A stretch of 5,542 nt of DNA, from positions 1 through 5,542 of the forward strand of contig JAFZZD010000797.1 in assembly GCA_017615955.1 (NCBI GenBank), written 5' to 3'. Source of the DNA: Victivallales bacterium. Its GTDB lineage: Bacteria > Verrucomicrobiota > Lentisphaeria > Oligosphaerales > Oligosphaeraceae. Below, in pieces: positions 1 through 5,542 of this stretch. Below the pieces are notes generated by a model. That model was not told the DNA's origin. It saw nothing but the letters and a program-made list of their open reading frames with translations, and did not search any database. Numbering within the stretch: position 1 is the stretch's first letter; each line of letters opens with the position of its first letter. A program made the position numbers and the translations under genes.

Positions 1-916
1 CTTCATACCTCGGCGCGTGTTGATCGAACAGTTCCAGAAACTTGTCTAGACGTACTTTCCAGTCCTCCATCGTCAGGGGTATTTTTCGTAAGGTCTGCGT
101 CTCTGCGTAGTCAAGGAATGCGTTCACTATTCGCTCTAGTATTTGCAACTCGTCATTTGTCAAGTAGTTCTTGGCAATGATCACGTCAGACTTCTTGATT
201 TTACCATCGGGGCCGTCCTCCCAGTTCGTCAACCCCATATTCTCCTTCTTCGCATCTGCGCGAGTATAGAGAATCTCCGCCGCCGTATGTCCATGCACTG
301 CACAGTGCATCCGATTCTGCACGGTGGCAAAGAAATGGCGCGTCACATTCGATGTCTTGTCATAATCTATGGCTGTTGCATAAAGATCCGTCACCTTCTG
401 GTAGAATTTCCGTTCACTGAGGCGAATCTCGCGGATGCGCTCAAGCTGATGCTCAAAATACTTGTCGGTGATTGGAGAGCCGTCCTTCAGGCGAGGCACA
501 TCCATGACCCAGCCTTTGATGGTGTATTCCGATACAATCTGGTTCGCCCATTTGCGGAAGGCTATGGCCTTCTCGTTGTCTATCTTGAAGCCAAGTGCAA
601 TTATCACCTGAAGATTGTAGTGATTAACCGCATAGGATTTGCCATCTGTTCCAGTTATTCGAATTTTTCGAATAACTGCCCCTTCGTCCAGTTCTGCATC
701 AGCGAATATTTTCTTTAGGTGATAATTAATGGTGTTTATTTCGATTCCATACACTGCCGCCAGCATCTTCTGGCTCATCCAGATGTTTTCGTCCTCGTAG
801 CGGATGTCGTATTTCTCGCTGTCAGTGCCAGTGGAGGCAATGTATGTGAGGAACTGTGCCGCTGATGACTTCTGCGGCTCCAAGTCCCATTGTCCCTTTC
901 TTTCTATTTTCTTCAT
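1..916 (-). CDS. rhuM: RhuM-family protein (Virulence_RhuM), 3'-truncated by window edge
   Basis: The first 305 residues are visible; the family is usually about 330-345 residues, so only a short C-terminal tail lies outside the window. Family hallmarks run in order: an N-terminal winged-helix-like stretch with 'IWMSQKMLAAVYG' (45-57), 'DGKSYAVNHYNLQVIIALGF' (91-110), 'FRKWANQIVSEYTIKGWVMD' (120-139), 'ERIREIRLSERKFYQKVTDLY' region (159-179), the signature 'FFATVQNRMH' (195-204) with 'TAAEILYTRADA' (211-222), and 'AKNYLTNDEL' (248-257). The start at 916 is preceded by an AGGAAA ribosome site (924-929, 7-nt gap), and I see no nearby in-frame upstream ATG. The name comes from a Salmonella pathogenicity-island gene, but the biochemical role is unknown. 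Homologues occur widely in accessory islands, often near restriction or toxin genes. No signal peptide or membrane segment is visible, so it is probably cytoplasmic and perhaps DNA-binding (inference). The family call is firm; the function is not. Confidence 0.85.
   Translation of the reverse strand, partial: MKKIERKGQWDLEPQKSSAAQFLTYIASTGTDSEKYDIRYEDENIWMSQKMLAAVYGIEINTINYHLKKIFADAELDEGAVIRKIRITGTDGKSYAVNHYNLQVIIALGFKIDNEKAIAFRKWANQIVSEYTIKGWVMDVPRLKDGSPITDKYFEHQLERIREIRLSERKFYQKVTDLYATAIDYDKTSNVTRHFFATVQNRMHCAVHGHTAAEILYTRADAKKENMGLTNWEDGPDGKIKKSDVIIAKNYLTNDELQILERIVNAFLDYAETQTLRKIPLTMEDWKVRLDKFLELFDQHAPRYE
652..678. repeat. 12-bp perfect inverted repeat inside rhuM
   Basis: The arms CAGTTATTCGAA (652-663) and TTCGAATAACTG (667-678) are exact reverse complements around a TTT spacer. 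They lie inside codons 81-88 (VIRKIRIT) of the RhuM gene. The encoded segment has normal family length here, so this is not an insertion. It could fold as an RNA hairpin or bind a dimeric protein, or it may simply result from the codons for the alternating IR/K residues. Confidence 0.6.
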
Positions 917-952
917 ATCTATTTTTCCTGTGCTGATTCTTAATTTGCAGCA

Positions 953-980
953 AATATAAAAGTTGTTATTTTCATTTCAA
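953..980 (-). promoter_or_regulatory. Predicted sigma70-type promoter for rhuM
   Basis: Read on the minus strand, TTGAAA (980-975) matches the -35 consensus at five of six positions. TATATT (958-953) matches the -10 consensus at five of six, and the spacer is 16 bp. Transcription would start near 946, about 30 nt before the start codon. The region is AT-rich, which raises the chance of matches by accident, but the position relative to the gene is right. Confidence 0.45.
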
Positions 981-999
981 ATCAATGTTTTTTTGATTT
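979..999. promoter_or_regulatory. Inverted repeat between divergent promoters (operator candidate)
   Basis: AAATCAA (979-985) and TTGATTT (993-999) are perfect inverted copies with a 7-bp spacer. The element touches the predicted -35 box of the leftward rhuM promoter and lies 7 bp before the predicted -35 box of the rightward promoter. That is a usual position for a dimeric regulator or for RhuM autoregulation. The arms are AT-rich and short, so chance is a real alternative. Confidence 0.3.
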
Positions 1000-1006
1000 T
1001 ACCCTA

Positions 1007-1034
1007 TTGCGTTTTTCTGTGGTTTTGGTATAAT
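1007..1034 (+). promoter_or_regulatory. Predicted extended -10 promoter for the oxidoreductase gene
   Basis: The -10 box is a perfect TATAAT (1029-1034) preceded by TGG (1026-1028), which gives a full extended -10 (TGnTATAAT). The -35 box TTGCGT (1007-1012, 16-bp spacer) matches only TTG, which is common when an extended -10 is present. Predicted start is about 1041, immediately before the dyad at 1042-1063. It leaves a leader of about 160 nt before the oxidoreductase start codon. Confidence 0.6.
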
Positions 1035-1041
1035 ATTCCCA

Positions 1042-1063
1042 GTTGCTAATCAGCTTTAGTAAC
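1042..1063 (+). promoter_or_regulatory. Shared dyad element, copy 1 (16-bp core repeated at 2815-2830)
   Basis: The core GCTAATCAGCTTTAGT (1045-1060) recurs exactly at 2815-2830. Here the arms GTTGCTAA (1042-1049) and TTAGTAAC (1056-1063) are reverse complements at seven of eight positions, and the eighth is a G/T pair. The spacer between them is TCAGCT. The element begins at the predicted transcription start, so it could be an operator that blocks the promoter. It could equally be an RNA hairpin at the extreme 5' end of the transcript (8-bp stem, 6-nt loop). Confidence 0.55.
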
Positions 1064-1203
1064 AATCCCGCAGTGAGCCGAAAAAGTGGGTTGCGGCGAT
1101 GACAGGACAATGATAAGGCATTAGATTATCCCATGTTCAAAGCTGCTTATGCGACTTATGGCATTCTGGTTAATGGCAATACGCAGAAGATAAAGGAGAG
1201 GAC
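1064..1203 (+). other. Long untranslated leader of the oxidoreductase gene
   Basis: If transcription starts near 1041, this stretch is transcribed but not translated. It holds the ribosome site AAGGAG (1193-1198, 5-nt gap to the ATG). A weak inverted pair GATAA/TTATC (1112-1116 and 1126-1130) is also present. A 63-codon reading frame starts at 1133 but has no ribosome site and mostly overlaps the oxidoreductase gene out of frame. I recognise no known riboswitch class here. Confidence 0.35.
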
Positions 1204-2736
1204 ATGCAGACTATGTCAGATGAAGAGAAGAAGGAGTTGTTTGGAGGAAAGCGTCTCAGGCTGGGGATCTGGGGGCTGGTGCGCGGTTCCTCGTTCATTG
1301 CATCGGCCCATGCATTGGGCATAGACATTGTGGCAGGCTGCGACACAAGCCCCGCAATGCGAACCCGCTTCAAGGAAATCTGCCCCGAAGCGGAGGTCGT
1401 TGCCGATGAGGATGCCTTCTTCAAGATGGACTTTGACGCTGTGCTTATTGCCACGTTCTTCCCAGACCATGCCAAGCATACGCTGAAGGCACTGAAGGCT
1501 GGCAAGCACGTGCTGTGCGAGGTGACCAGTTTCCTGACACCAGCGCAAGGCGTGGAAGTGGTGGAGGCAGTGGAGGCCAGCGGCCTGGTCTATAACCTGG
1601 CGGAGAACTACCCATTTGACAAGAAGAACCTGTATTTGGCTAAACTCTACAAGGAAGGCTTCTTCGGAGAGCTTGAGTACGCCGAATTCGAATATATCCA
1701 TGGTGGAACCAATGCCTGCCTCAGCACGCAGGACACAGTCCCGGGCAACCGCCTTCATTCCTGGCGTGGATGGCTTAACTATCATTACTACTGCACACAT
1801 TCACTTGGCCCTGCCATGGTGATTACAGGTCTTCGTCCCGAGAAGGTGGTGGCTTTTCCCACGGATGTGCTTTATGAAGGCGCTGTCCACGGCAAGGGAC
1901 GCAAGGTGGACGGGATTATGCCCAACCTCTGCGCCATGTGCCCCTCGCTGATATATATGAGCAATGGCGGCATTGTGCGCAACCTGATGGGTGGAACTTC
2001 GGCTGATGGCAGGAATGTGCGCTTCTTCGGCACACGGGCCGCGGCTGAATCCTATCCTTCGCTAATGCTGAAGGTGGGCGCAATGGGCAGTTCCCAAGGC
2101 ATACATGTGGAGCCAGGATGGCCAGAACTTGGCGACTTGGCGGACAAGGCGGGCCATGATGGAGGCGACTTCTGGGAACTCTACTATTTTGCGCGGGAGA
2201 TTCTCACGGGCGAGAAGGCACCATGGAATGTGTATGCGGCGGCGGATGTGACGCTTACTGGCATCCAGGCACTGCGCAGTGCAGTGGCTGAAGGGCAGCC
2301 CATGGAAGTTCCAGATTTCCGCAGCAAGGAGGTCCGTGACCGCTACCGAAATGACAACTGGGTGCAGAGCCACCTTGACCCCAACCGCATTTTCCCCGAT
2401 GACCAGAATCTGGACATCACAGGAAAATTCTGCGAATACTACAAGGCGGCGATGCCGTATGTGAAATTGCTACGCCAAGTGCTTGATGCAATGAAGGTAT
2501 ATGATGTCACCAGGCAGGATGACAAGATTAAAACGATTGAGCTTGTCAAAGAACTGCGGGGAAAATTGCCGCAGGTGAAGGAGGTATTGGACAAGCTGCG
2601 CTCCATATACGAAGCGTATCCTGAATCCCTGGGCGGTGTCGCCATCAAGGAGAAGCTGGCCGTCTGTGAGGCATGGCGTTTGGATGACCTGGTGGCTTTT
2701 GACAATTATCTGAAGGAATTCTTGCTGAACGCCTGA
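1204..2736 (+). CDS. Gfo/Idh/MocA-family oxidoreductase with C-terminal extension
   Basis: This is a probable NAD(P)-dependent sugar or cyclitol dehydrogenase of 510 residues acting in the cytoplasm; there is no Sec or Tat signal. The N-terminal Rossmann fold shows 'LGIWGLVRGSSF' (20-31), a variant of the glycine-rich loop, then 'VAGCD' (43-47), whose Asp is placed to bind the adenosine ribose of NAD. 'LIATFFPDHA' (81-90) and 'GKHVLCEVTSF' (100-110) follow. EVTS stands where classical members have the catalytic-loop EKP motif, so the usual lysine is missing. 'LAENYPF' (132-138) follows. 'HYYCTHSLGP' (194-203) supplies the likely active-site histidine (H199). Residues of about 391-510 are a mostly helical, charged extension beyond the usual 330-400-residue family length. 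The start has AAGGAG at 1193-1198 with a 5-nt gap, and an in-frame stop at 1171 rules out a start further upstream. The next ATG (1213) would sit 14 nt from that site. Substrate cannot be read from sequence; the hydrolase gene downstream suggests a sugar product. Confidence 0.9.
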   Translation: MQTMSDEEKKELFGGKRLRLGIWGLVRGSSFIASAHALGIDIVAGCDTSPAMRTRFKEICPEAEVVADEDAFFKMDFDAVLIATFFPDHAKHTLKALKAGKHVLCEVTSFLTPAQGVEVVEAVEASGLVYNLAENYPFDKKNLYLAKLYKEGFFGELEYAEFEYIHGGTNACLSTQDTVPGNRLHSWRGWLNYHYYCTHSLGPAMVITGLRPEKVVAFPTDVLYEGAVHGKGRKVDGIMPNLCAMCPSLIYMSNGGIVRNLMGGTSADGRNVRFFGTRAAAESYPSLMLKVGAMGSSQGIHVEPGWPELGDLADKAGHDGGDFWELYYFAREILTGEKAPWNVYAAADVTLTGIQALRSAVAEGQPMEVPDFRSKEVRDRYRNDNWVQSHLDPNRIFPDDQNLDITGKFCEYYKAAMPYVKLLRQVLDAMKVYDVTRQDDKIKTIELVKELRGKLPQVKEVLDKLRSIYEAYPESLGGVAIKEKLAVCEAWRLDDLVAFDNYLKEFLLNA

Positions 2737-2811
2737 GAATTGAGTAATCCCTTACTTCGAGGTGTCTAAGCCAATTGTGGTTTTACAAAGAGTTCGGAGC
2801 AATACCACCGG

Positions 2812-2833
2812 CTGGCTAATCAGCTTTAGTTGG
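2812..2833 (+). promoter_or_regulatory. Shared dyad element, copy 2
   Basis: The 16-bp core (2815-2830) is identical to copy 1, while both flanks differ. The arms CTGGCTAA (2812-2819) and TTAGTTGG (2826-2833) can still pair along all eight positions as RNA if G-U pairs are allowed, with the same TCAGCT loop. As DNA, the strict dyad is only CTAA/TTAG plus the outermost C/G pair. It lies 50 bp before the start codon of the pilin-like gene and 75 bp after the oxidoreductase stop, so it would mark a second regulated start. Confidence 0.55.
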
Positions 2834-2844
2834 TTTTTCCACTT

Positions 2845-2850
2845 TAAAAT
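2845..2850 (+). promoter_or_regulatory. Possible -10 box for the pilin-like / hydrolase unit
   Basis: TAAAAT matches the -10 consensus at five of six positions and would start transcription near 2857, leaving a short leader. No good -35 box lies 16-18 bp upstream; that position falls inside the shared dyad element. A weak -35 with an overlapping regulator site would suit an activated promoter, but one AT-rich hexamer is thin evidence. The rest of the 2737-2883 gap holds no clear terminator, so readthrough from the oxidoreductase gene is also possible. Confidence 0.25.
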
Positions 2851-2883
2851 AGTACAAAGAATGACAAATCAGGAGAATGAGAG

Positions 2884-3606
2884 ATGAGGCAGAGAAATTT
2901 CACATTGATTGAATTGTTGGTCGTGATTGCGATAATTGCGATACTTGCGGCCATGTTGTTGCCAGCCTTGAGCAAAGCACGGGAAAAGGCTCGCACCATT
3001 GCCTGCGTGAACAACCAGAAGCAGGTAATGATGGCGCATCGCATCTACGCGGATGCCTATTCGGAGATTATTCCTGCTGCGATTATCTACAAGGGGACGG
3101 CCACGAAATTTCAGATGAGGCCATGGGCATACGTTTATGTTCAGGAAAAATACATTGAGCATAAGGTTTTGACCTGCAAGAGCATAAATGTGACGATTGA
3201 TGACGGGATATCTTTTGCCCAGGGCGACAACAGCTATGGCACTCTCTCGTTCTTTGCGGCTGCCTCGGATGCAGCCAAGACCAATGCCGGAGATTTTGGC
3301 TTCTGCATATATGATGCAAATGCGAAGGGATATAACACAGGCAGCAACTGCATACTTATGAAGAATCCCTCGCAGACTGTGATTACGTCTGACAGTCTTC
3401 AGCAGTCTGGCTCCAGTGTGGTTCGCAAGAGCTACATCAGCCCATGGAACAAGAATTATGGCATGGTTGCTGTTATGCACTCTGACCGTGCGAATTGCGG
3501 ATTCGCGGATGGCCATGTTCAGTCACAGACAGTGGGTGACCTGCAAAGCAGCCCATTGGCATTCACAAGGATTGCCGACAAATCAGGCGTGAATCTTATA
3601 GAATAA
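2884..3606 (+). CDS. Type IV pilin-like protein, prepilin N-terminus with C-terminal H-X9-DG motif
   Basis: The 240-residue product opens with a short basic leader MRQRN, then the type IV prepilin / type II pseudopilin helix starting '[20 protein letters not shown]' (6-25). The conserved Glu5 of the mature protein is E10. A prepilin peptidase would cut before F6, but residue -1 is Asn instead of the usual Gly. The segment '[11 protein letters not shown]' (26-36) is typical of the Lentisphaerota/Planctomycete set. Near the C-terminus H199 and D209-G210 form the H-X9-DG motif ('FADGHV', 207-212) seen in DUF1559-like pseudopilins. The N-terminal helix would anchor it in the inner membrane or in a pseudopilus, with the globular part outside. 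AGGAGA (2871-2876) lies 7 nt before the ATG, and an in-frame TGA at 2878 fixes this as the earliest start. Its role in sugar use is unproven; adjacency to a secreted hydrolase suggests a surface task such as substrate contact or secretion. Confidence 0.88.
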   Translation: MRQRNFTLIELLVVIAIIAILAAMLLPALSKAREKARTIACVNNQKQVMMAHRIYADAYSEIIPAAIIYKGTATKFQMRPWAYVYVQEKYIEHKVLTCKSINVTIDDGISFAQGDNSYGTLSFFAAASDAAKTNAGDFGFCIYDANAKGYNTGSNCILMKNPSQTVITSDSLQQSGSSVVRKSYISPWNKNYGMVAVMHSDRANCGFADGHVQSQTVGDLQSSPLAFTRIADKSGVNLIE

Positions 3607-3639
3607 GGCTCTGTTACCCATTAAATGTGATTTTCGTTT

Positions 3640-5542
3640 ATGAAACAAATGGCGTATATTCTTGGTTTTGTGTTGCTCCTGTTTATAATTGCAGAAAATG
3701 CTGGGGCAGACGAGGAGAGGCTTGTACTTTCGCCTTATGGCGTGGCCTCGCATCTTTTTGGATGGGAGGCAGACCGTGCTGAAGAGGAACTCAAGATGAT
3801 GGACAAGGAGGGCATTGATGTCCTTCGCGGTCCTGCCGGCTGGGGAATGGTGATGCCCTCTCGGGACCAATGGCTTTTCACGGCGTTTGACAAGCTGATG
3901 GCGCAGTGCGAGCAGAACCATGTGGAGTATGTCCCCCTGCTGCACATGCCGCCATCCTACATGAAGCCGCTTCATAAGCACTTGCCGGAGTGGAGTGATT
4001 ATGTGCGCAGGATGGCCGAACGCTATGGAAAGCGGGTGTATGGCTTTGAGGTGATGAACGAGCCTGACTTGCAGGGCATCAGCGTGGAGAACTACAGCAA
4101 GATTCTGCTTGCGGCCTCCAAGGAACTTCGGCAACACGCACCAAATGCCAAAATCCTGTTTTCTGGAACATCAGGGATTCCATATCCATACATTGAGAAG
4201 ATGTACCAGCAGCCAGGTGTATGCGGCGCCTTTGACATTATGTGCATACATCCGTACAGATGGAATGACGTCCCGGAGACGCGTCTGCCAGGCAGCATGA
4301 GAAAGCTGAGGAAGCTCATGGAGAAGTATGGCATTGGCGACAAGCCAGTATGGCTGACTGAAGTCGGCTATTCGTCGCAGGAGGAACCTGACTTCATCAG
4401 GAAGACCTTGCCGAAAATGCTGCGTGAAATGCAGGTGGCACCAGAAAAGATGACGGCGCTTCTCCTGTATGACAGCAGGTATTGCTACTATTCTGAGACG
4501 CATACTTTCCGATTGGACAAGTACATTCCTGGCGTCAAGCGCAGCTTCATTACGTTTGAGGAACTGAAGACATTGCGCCCCGATGCGAATACCGTGCTGT
4601 TCTTGCCTGACACGCAGAGCTATCCATCCCGTTATCATGCTGCGTTAAAGGGTTTTCTTGACGCAGGCGGCAAAGTCATTTCTCCAGCGGGATTTCCATT
4701 TTACTTTGACATGACGCTTGATGAAAGCGGAAATCTGGATGCGGATGTGCAGATAAATGCACGGGACGCTGGCAAACTGCACATAGGATGGGAGGCAGCT
4801 TGGCTGAAAAAAGGCGTCGTCTCTGGAAAAATGACATACAGCTGGGCTGACGCCTCCATAAAGGAGCCACCGCCGGAGCCGTTCTTCGCCTACTATTTCT
4901 TCAATGGAGACAAGCTGGCGGAAGGCGAGAGCTTCACGCCCATCGTCTTTGCCACGCTTAAGGACTACAAGGGCATTTCCGCAGGAGTCTATCATTTCAG
5001 GAACGGCGGCATGTTTGGAGTTGGCGGCGTTTCCTGGCGCGGCTGCACAGAGGCGGATCAGGCTCGCCTTCTGCCCAGGACATACATCTGCTGGCTGGCT
5101 GCGGGCGCAGACAGAATCTGCTGGCACAACTATCGCTCGACGGAAAACAGGAACGCAGGCGTGGAGGCGCATTTTGGACTTCACCGTCGGAATCTTGAGC
5201 GCAAGGGCGCGAGTTTTGCGTATGAGACGCTTGTGCGATTCATGCCTGTGGGGTCCACGCGCCCTGCGATAAGCAGGAAAGGTGACATATATATCGCTTC
5301 CTGGAAAAATCCTGACAACAAGTGTGTTTATGCCGTGTGGAGGGGGAGCGTGTATGGTGGCGAATGCGAGTTTGCCGTTGCGGAGGATGGGAAACTTGTG
5401 GTTGCCAATCACTTGGGGCAGCCATTGACGCCTAGAAACAACAAAGGGTGTATTTCAATGAATGTTGGTCCAGGTGTGGTCTATTTGACTGGCATTTCAC
5501 AGCTTTCGTTGATTCACAATTTAAAAGAAACGCTATGTTCCC
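3640..5542 (+). CDS. Secreted clan GH-A (GH39-like) glycoside hydrolase, 3'-truncated by window edge
   Basis: The frame is open for 634 residues to the right edge. Residues 1-23 form a Sec signal peptide (hydrophobic core 6-18, AGA cleavage site before D24), so the enzyme is exported. A TIM barrel begins near residue 28. 'YGFEVMNEPDL' (134-144) gives the acid/base Glu141, and 'KPVWLTEVGYSS' (235-246) the nucleophile Glu241, as in retaining clan A enzymes. Residues of about 315-360 resemble the glutamine-amidotransferase-like domain found in GH42-type enzymes. Residues 471-534, from 'EADQARLLPRTYICWLAAGA' to 'FGLHRRNLERKGASFAYETL', resemble a barrel-ending segment. Residues of about 545-618 look like a C-terminal beta-sandwich ending 'GPGVVYLTG', so the true stop is probably near. 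The start at 3640 follows the pilin-like gene by 33 bp. An in-frame TGA at 3628 rules out an earlier ATG, and there is no clear ribosome site. Clan and secretion are well supported; the family and substrate (xyloside, galactoside or other) are not. Confidence 0.82.
   Translation, partial: MKQMAYILGFVLLLFIIAENAGADEERLVLSPYGVASHLFGWEADRAEEELKMMDKEGIDVLRGPAGWGMVMPSRDQWLFTAFDKLMAQCEQNHVEYVPLLHMPPSYMKPLHKHLPEWSDYVRRMAERYGKRVYGFEVMNEPDLQGISVENYSKILLAASKELRQHAPNAKILFSGTSGIPYPYIEKMYQQPGVCGAFDIMCIHPYRWNDVPETRLPGSMRKLRKLMEKYGIGDKPVWLTEVGYSSQEEPDFIRKTLPKMLREMQVAPEKMTALLLYDSRYCYYSETHTFRLDKYIPGVKRSFITFEELKTLRPDANTVLFLPDTQSYPSRYHAALKGFLDAGGKVISPAGFPFYFDMTLDESGNLDADVQINARDAGKLHIGWEAAWLKKGVVSGKMTYSWADASIKEPPPEPFFAYYFFNGDKLAEGESFTPIVFATLKDYKGISAGVYHFRNGGMFGVGGVSWRGCTEADQARLLPRTYICWLAAGADRICWHNYRSTENRNAGVEAHFGLHRRNLERKGASFAYETLVRFMPVGSTRPAISRKGDIYIASWKNPDNKCVYAVWRGSVYGGECEFAVAEDGKLVVANHLGQPLTPRNNKGCISMNVGPGVVYLTGISQLSLIHNLKETLCS

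Noticed and set aside
143..718. 191-codon plus-strand open frame
   Set aside because: It is antisense to the RhuM gene, has no family resemblance or ribosome site, and the minus-strand frame carries clear RhuM motifs.
932..938. Third, reverse-oriented copy of the shared element near rhuM (GCTGATT)
   Set aside because: Only 7 bp match the core in inverted orientation and the arms are absent; this is expected by chance.
1133..1324. 63-codon frame as a possible leader peptide
   Set aside because: It has no ribosome site, overlaps the oxidoreductase gene for most of its length, and its composition (many Arg, Cys, Trp) is typical of an out-of-frame shadow.
2743..2756. AGTAA/TTACT hairpin just after the oxidoreductase as a terminator
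   Set aside because: The stem is only 5 bp, AT-rich and not followed by a T tract.
2815..2820. GCTAAT within the shared element as the -10 box itself
   Set aside because: It matches TATAAT at four of six positions but has only a poor -35 partner, and at copy 1 a far better extended -10 lies just upstream.
2869..3516. 215-codon minus-strand open frame
   Set aside because: It is antisense to the pilin-like gene, which has a strong ribosome site and unmistakable prepilin and H-X9-DG motifs.
4645..5412. 255-codon minus-strand open frame
   Set aside because: It is wholly antisense to the glycoside hydrolase, whose frame stays open for 634 codons with a signal peptide and catalytic motifs; the minus-strand product shows no recognisable domain.

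Overview
The window looks like part of a chromosome from the PVC superphylum, most likely Lentisphaerota (Victivallis-like, gut- or sediment-type) with moderate G+C. The main evidence is the small pilin-like protein at 2884-3606. Its N-terminus reads [20 protein letters not shown] and its C-terminus carries an H-X9-DG motif. That combination is amplified in Lentisphaerota and related lineages and often sits beside carbohydrate-degradation genes. The taxon is an inference from protein style, not from a marker gene.

Layout: positions 1-916 (minus strand) hold a RhuM-family gene whose 3' end runs off the left edge. It is transcribed divergently from everything else. The 287-bp gap (917-1203) is AT-rich on its left side and holds a promoter for each direction, with an inverted repeat between them. 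It also holds a 22-bp imperfect dyad at the predicted transcription start of the rightward gene. Positions 1204-2736 encode a long cytoplasmic Gfo/Idh/MocA-type NAD(P)-dependent oxidoreductase. A 147-bp gap follows, containing a second copy of the dyad with an identical 16-bp core. Positions 2884-3606 encode the pilin-like secreted or surface protein. After 33 bp, a secreted clan GH-A (GH39-like) glycoside hydrolase starts at 3640 and is still open at the right edge.

How it may work together (inference): the three rightward genes look like a small glycan-use locus. A secreted hydrolase releases a sugar, a pilin-like protein acts at the cell surface, and a cytoplasmic oxidoreductase processes the sugar or a derivative. 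The shared 16-bp element ahead of both transcription-unit starts is the best sign in the sequence that they are co-regulated, either through a DNA operator or a 5' RNA hairpin. The RhuM gene has no visible link to sugar metabolism and probably belongs to a neighbouring accessory segment. I see no tRNA, rRNA, CRISPR array, transposase or convincing intrinsic terminator.
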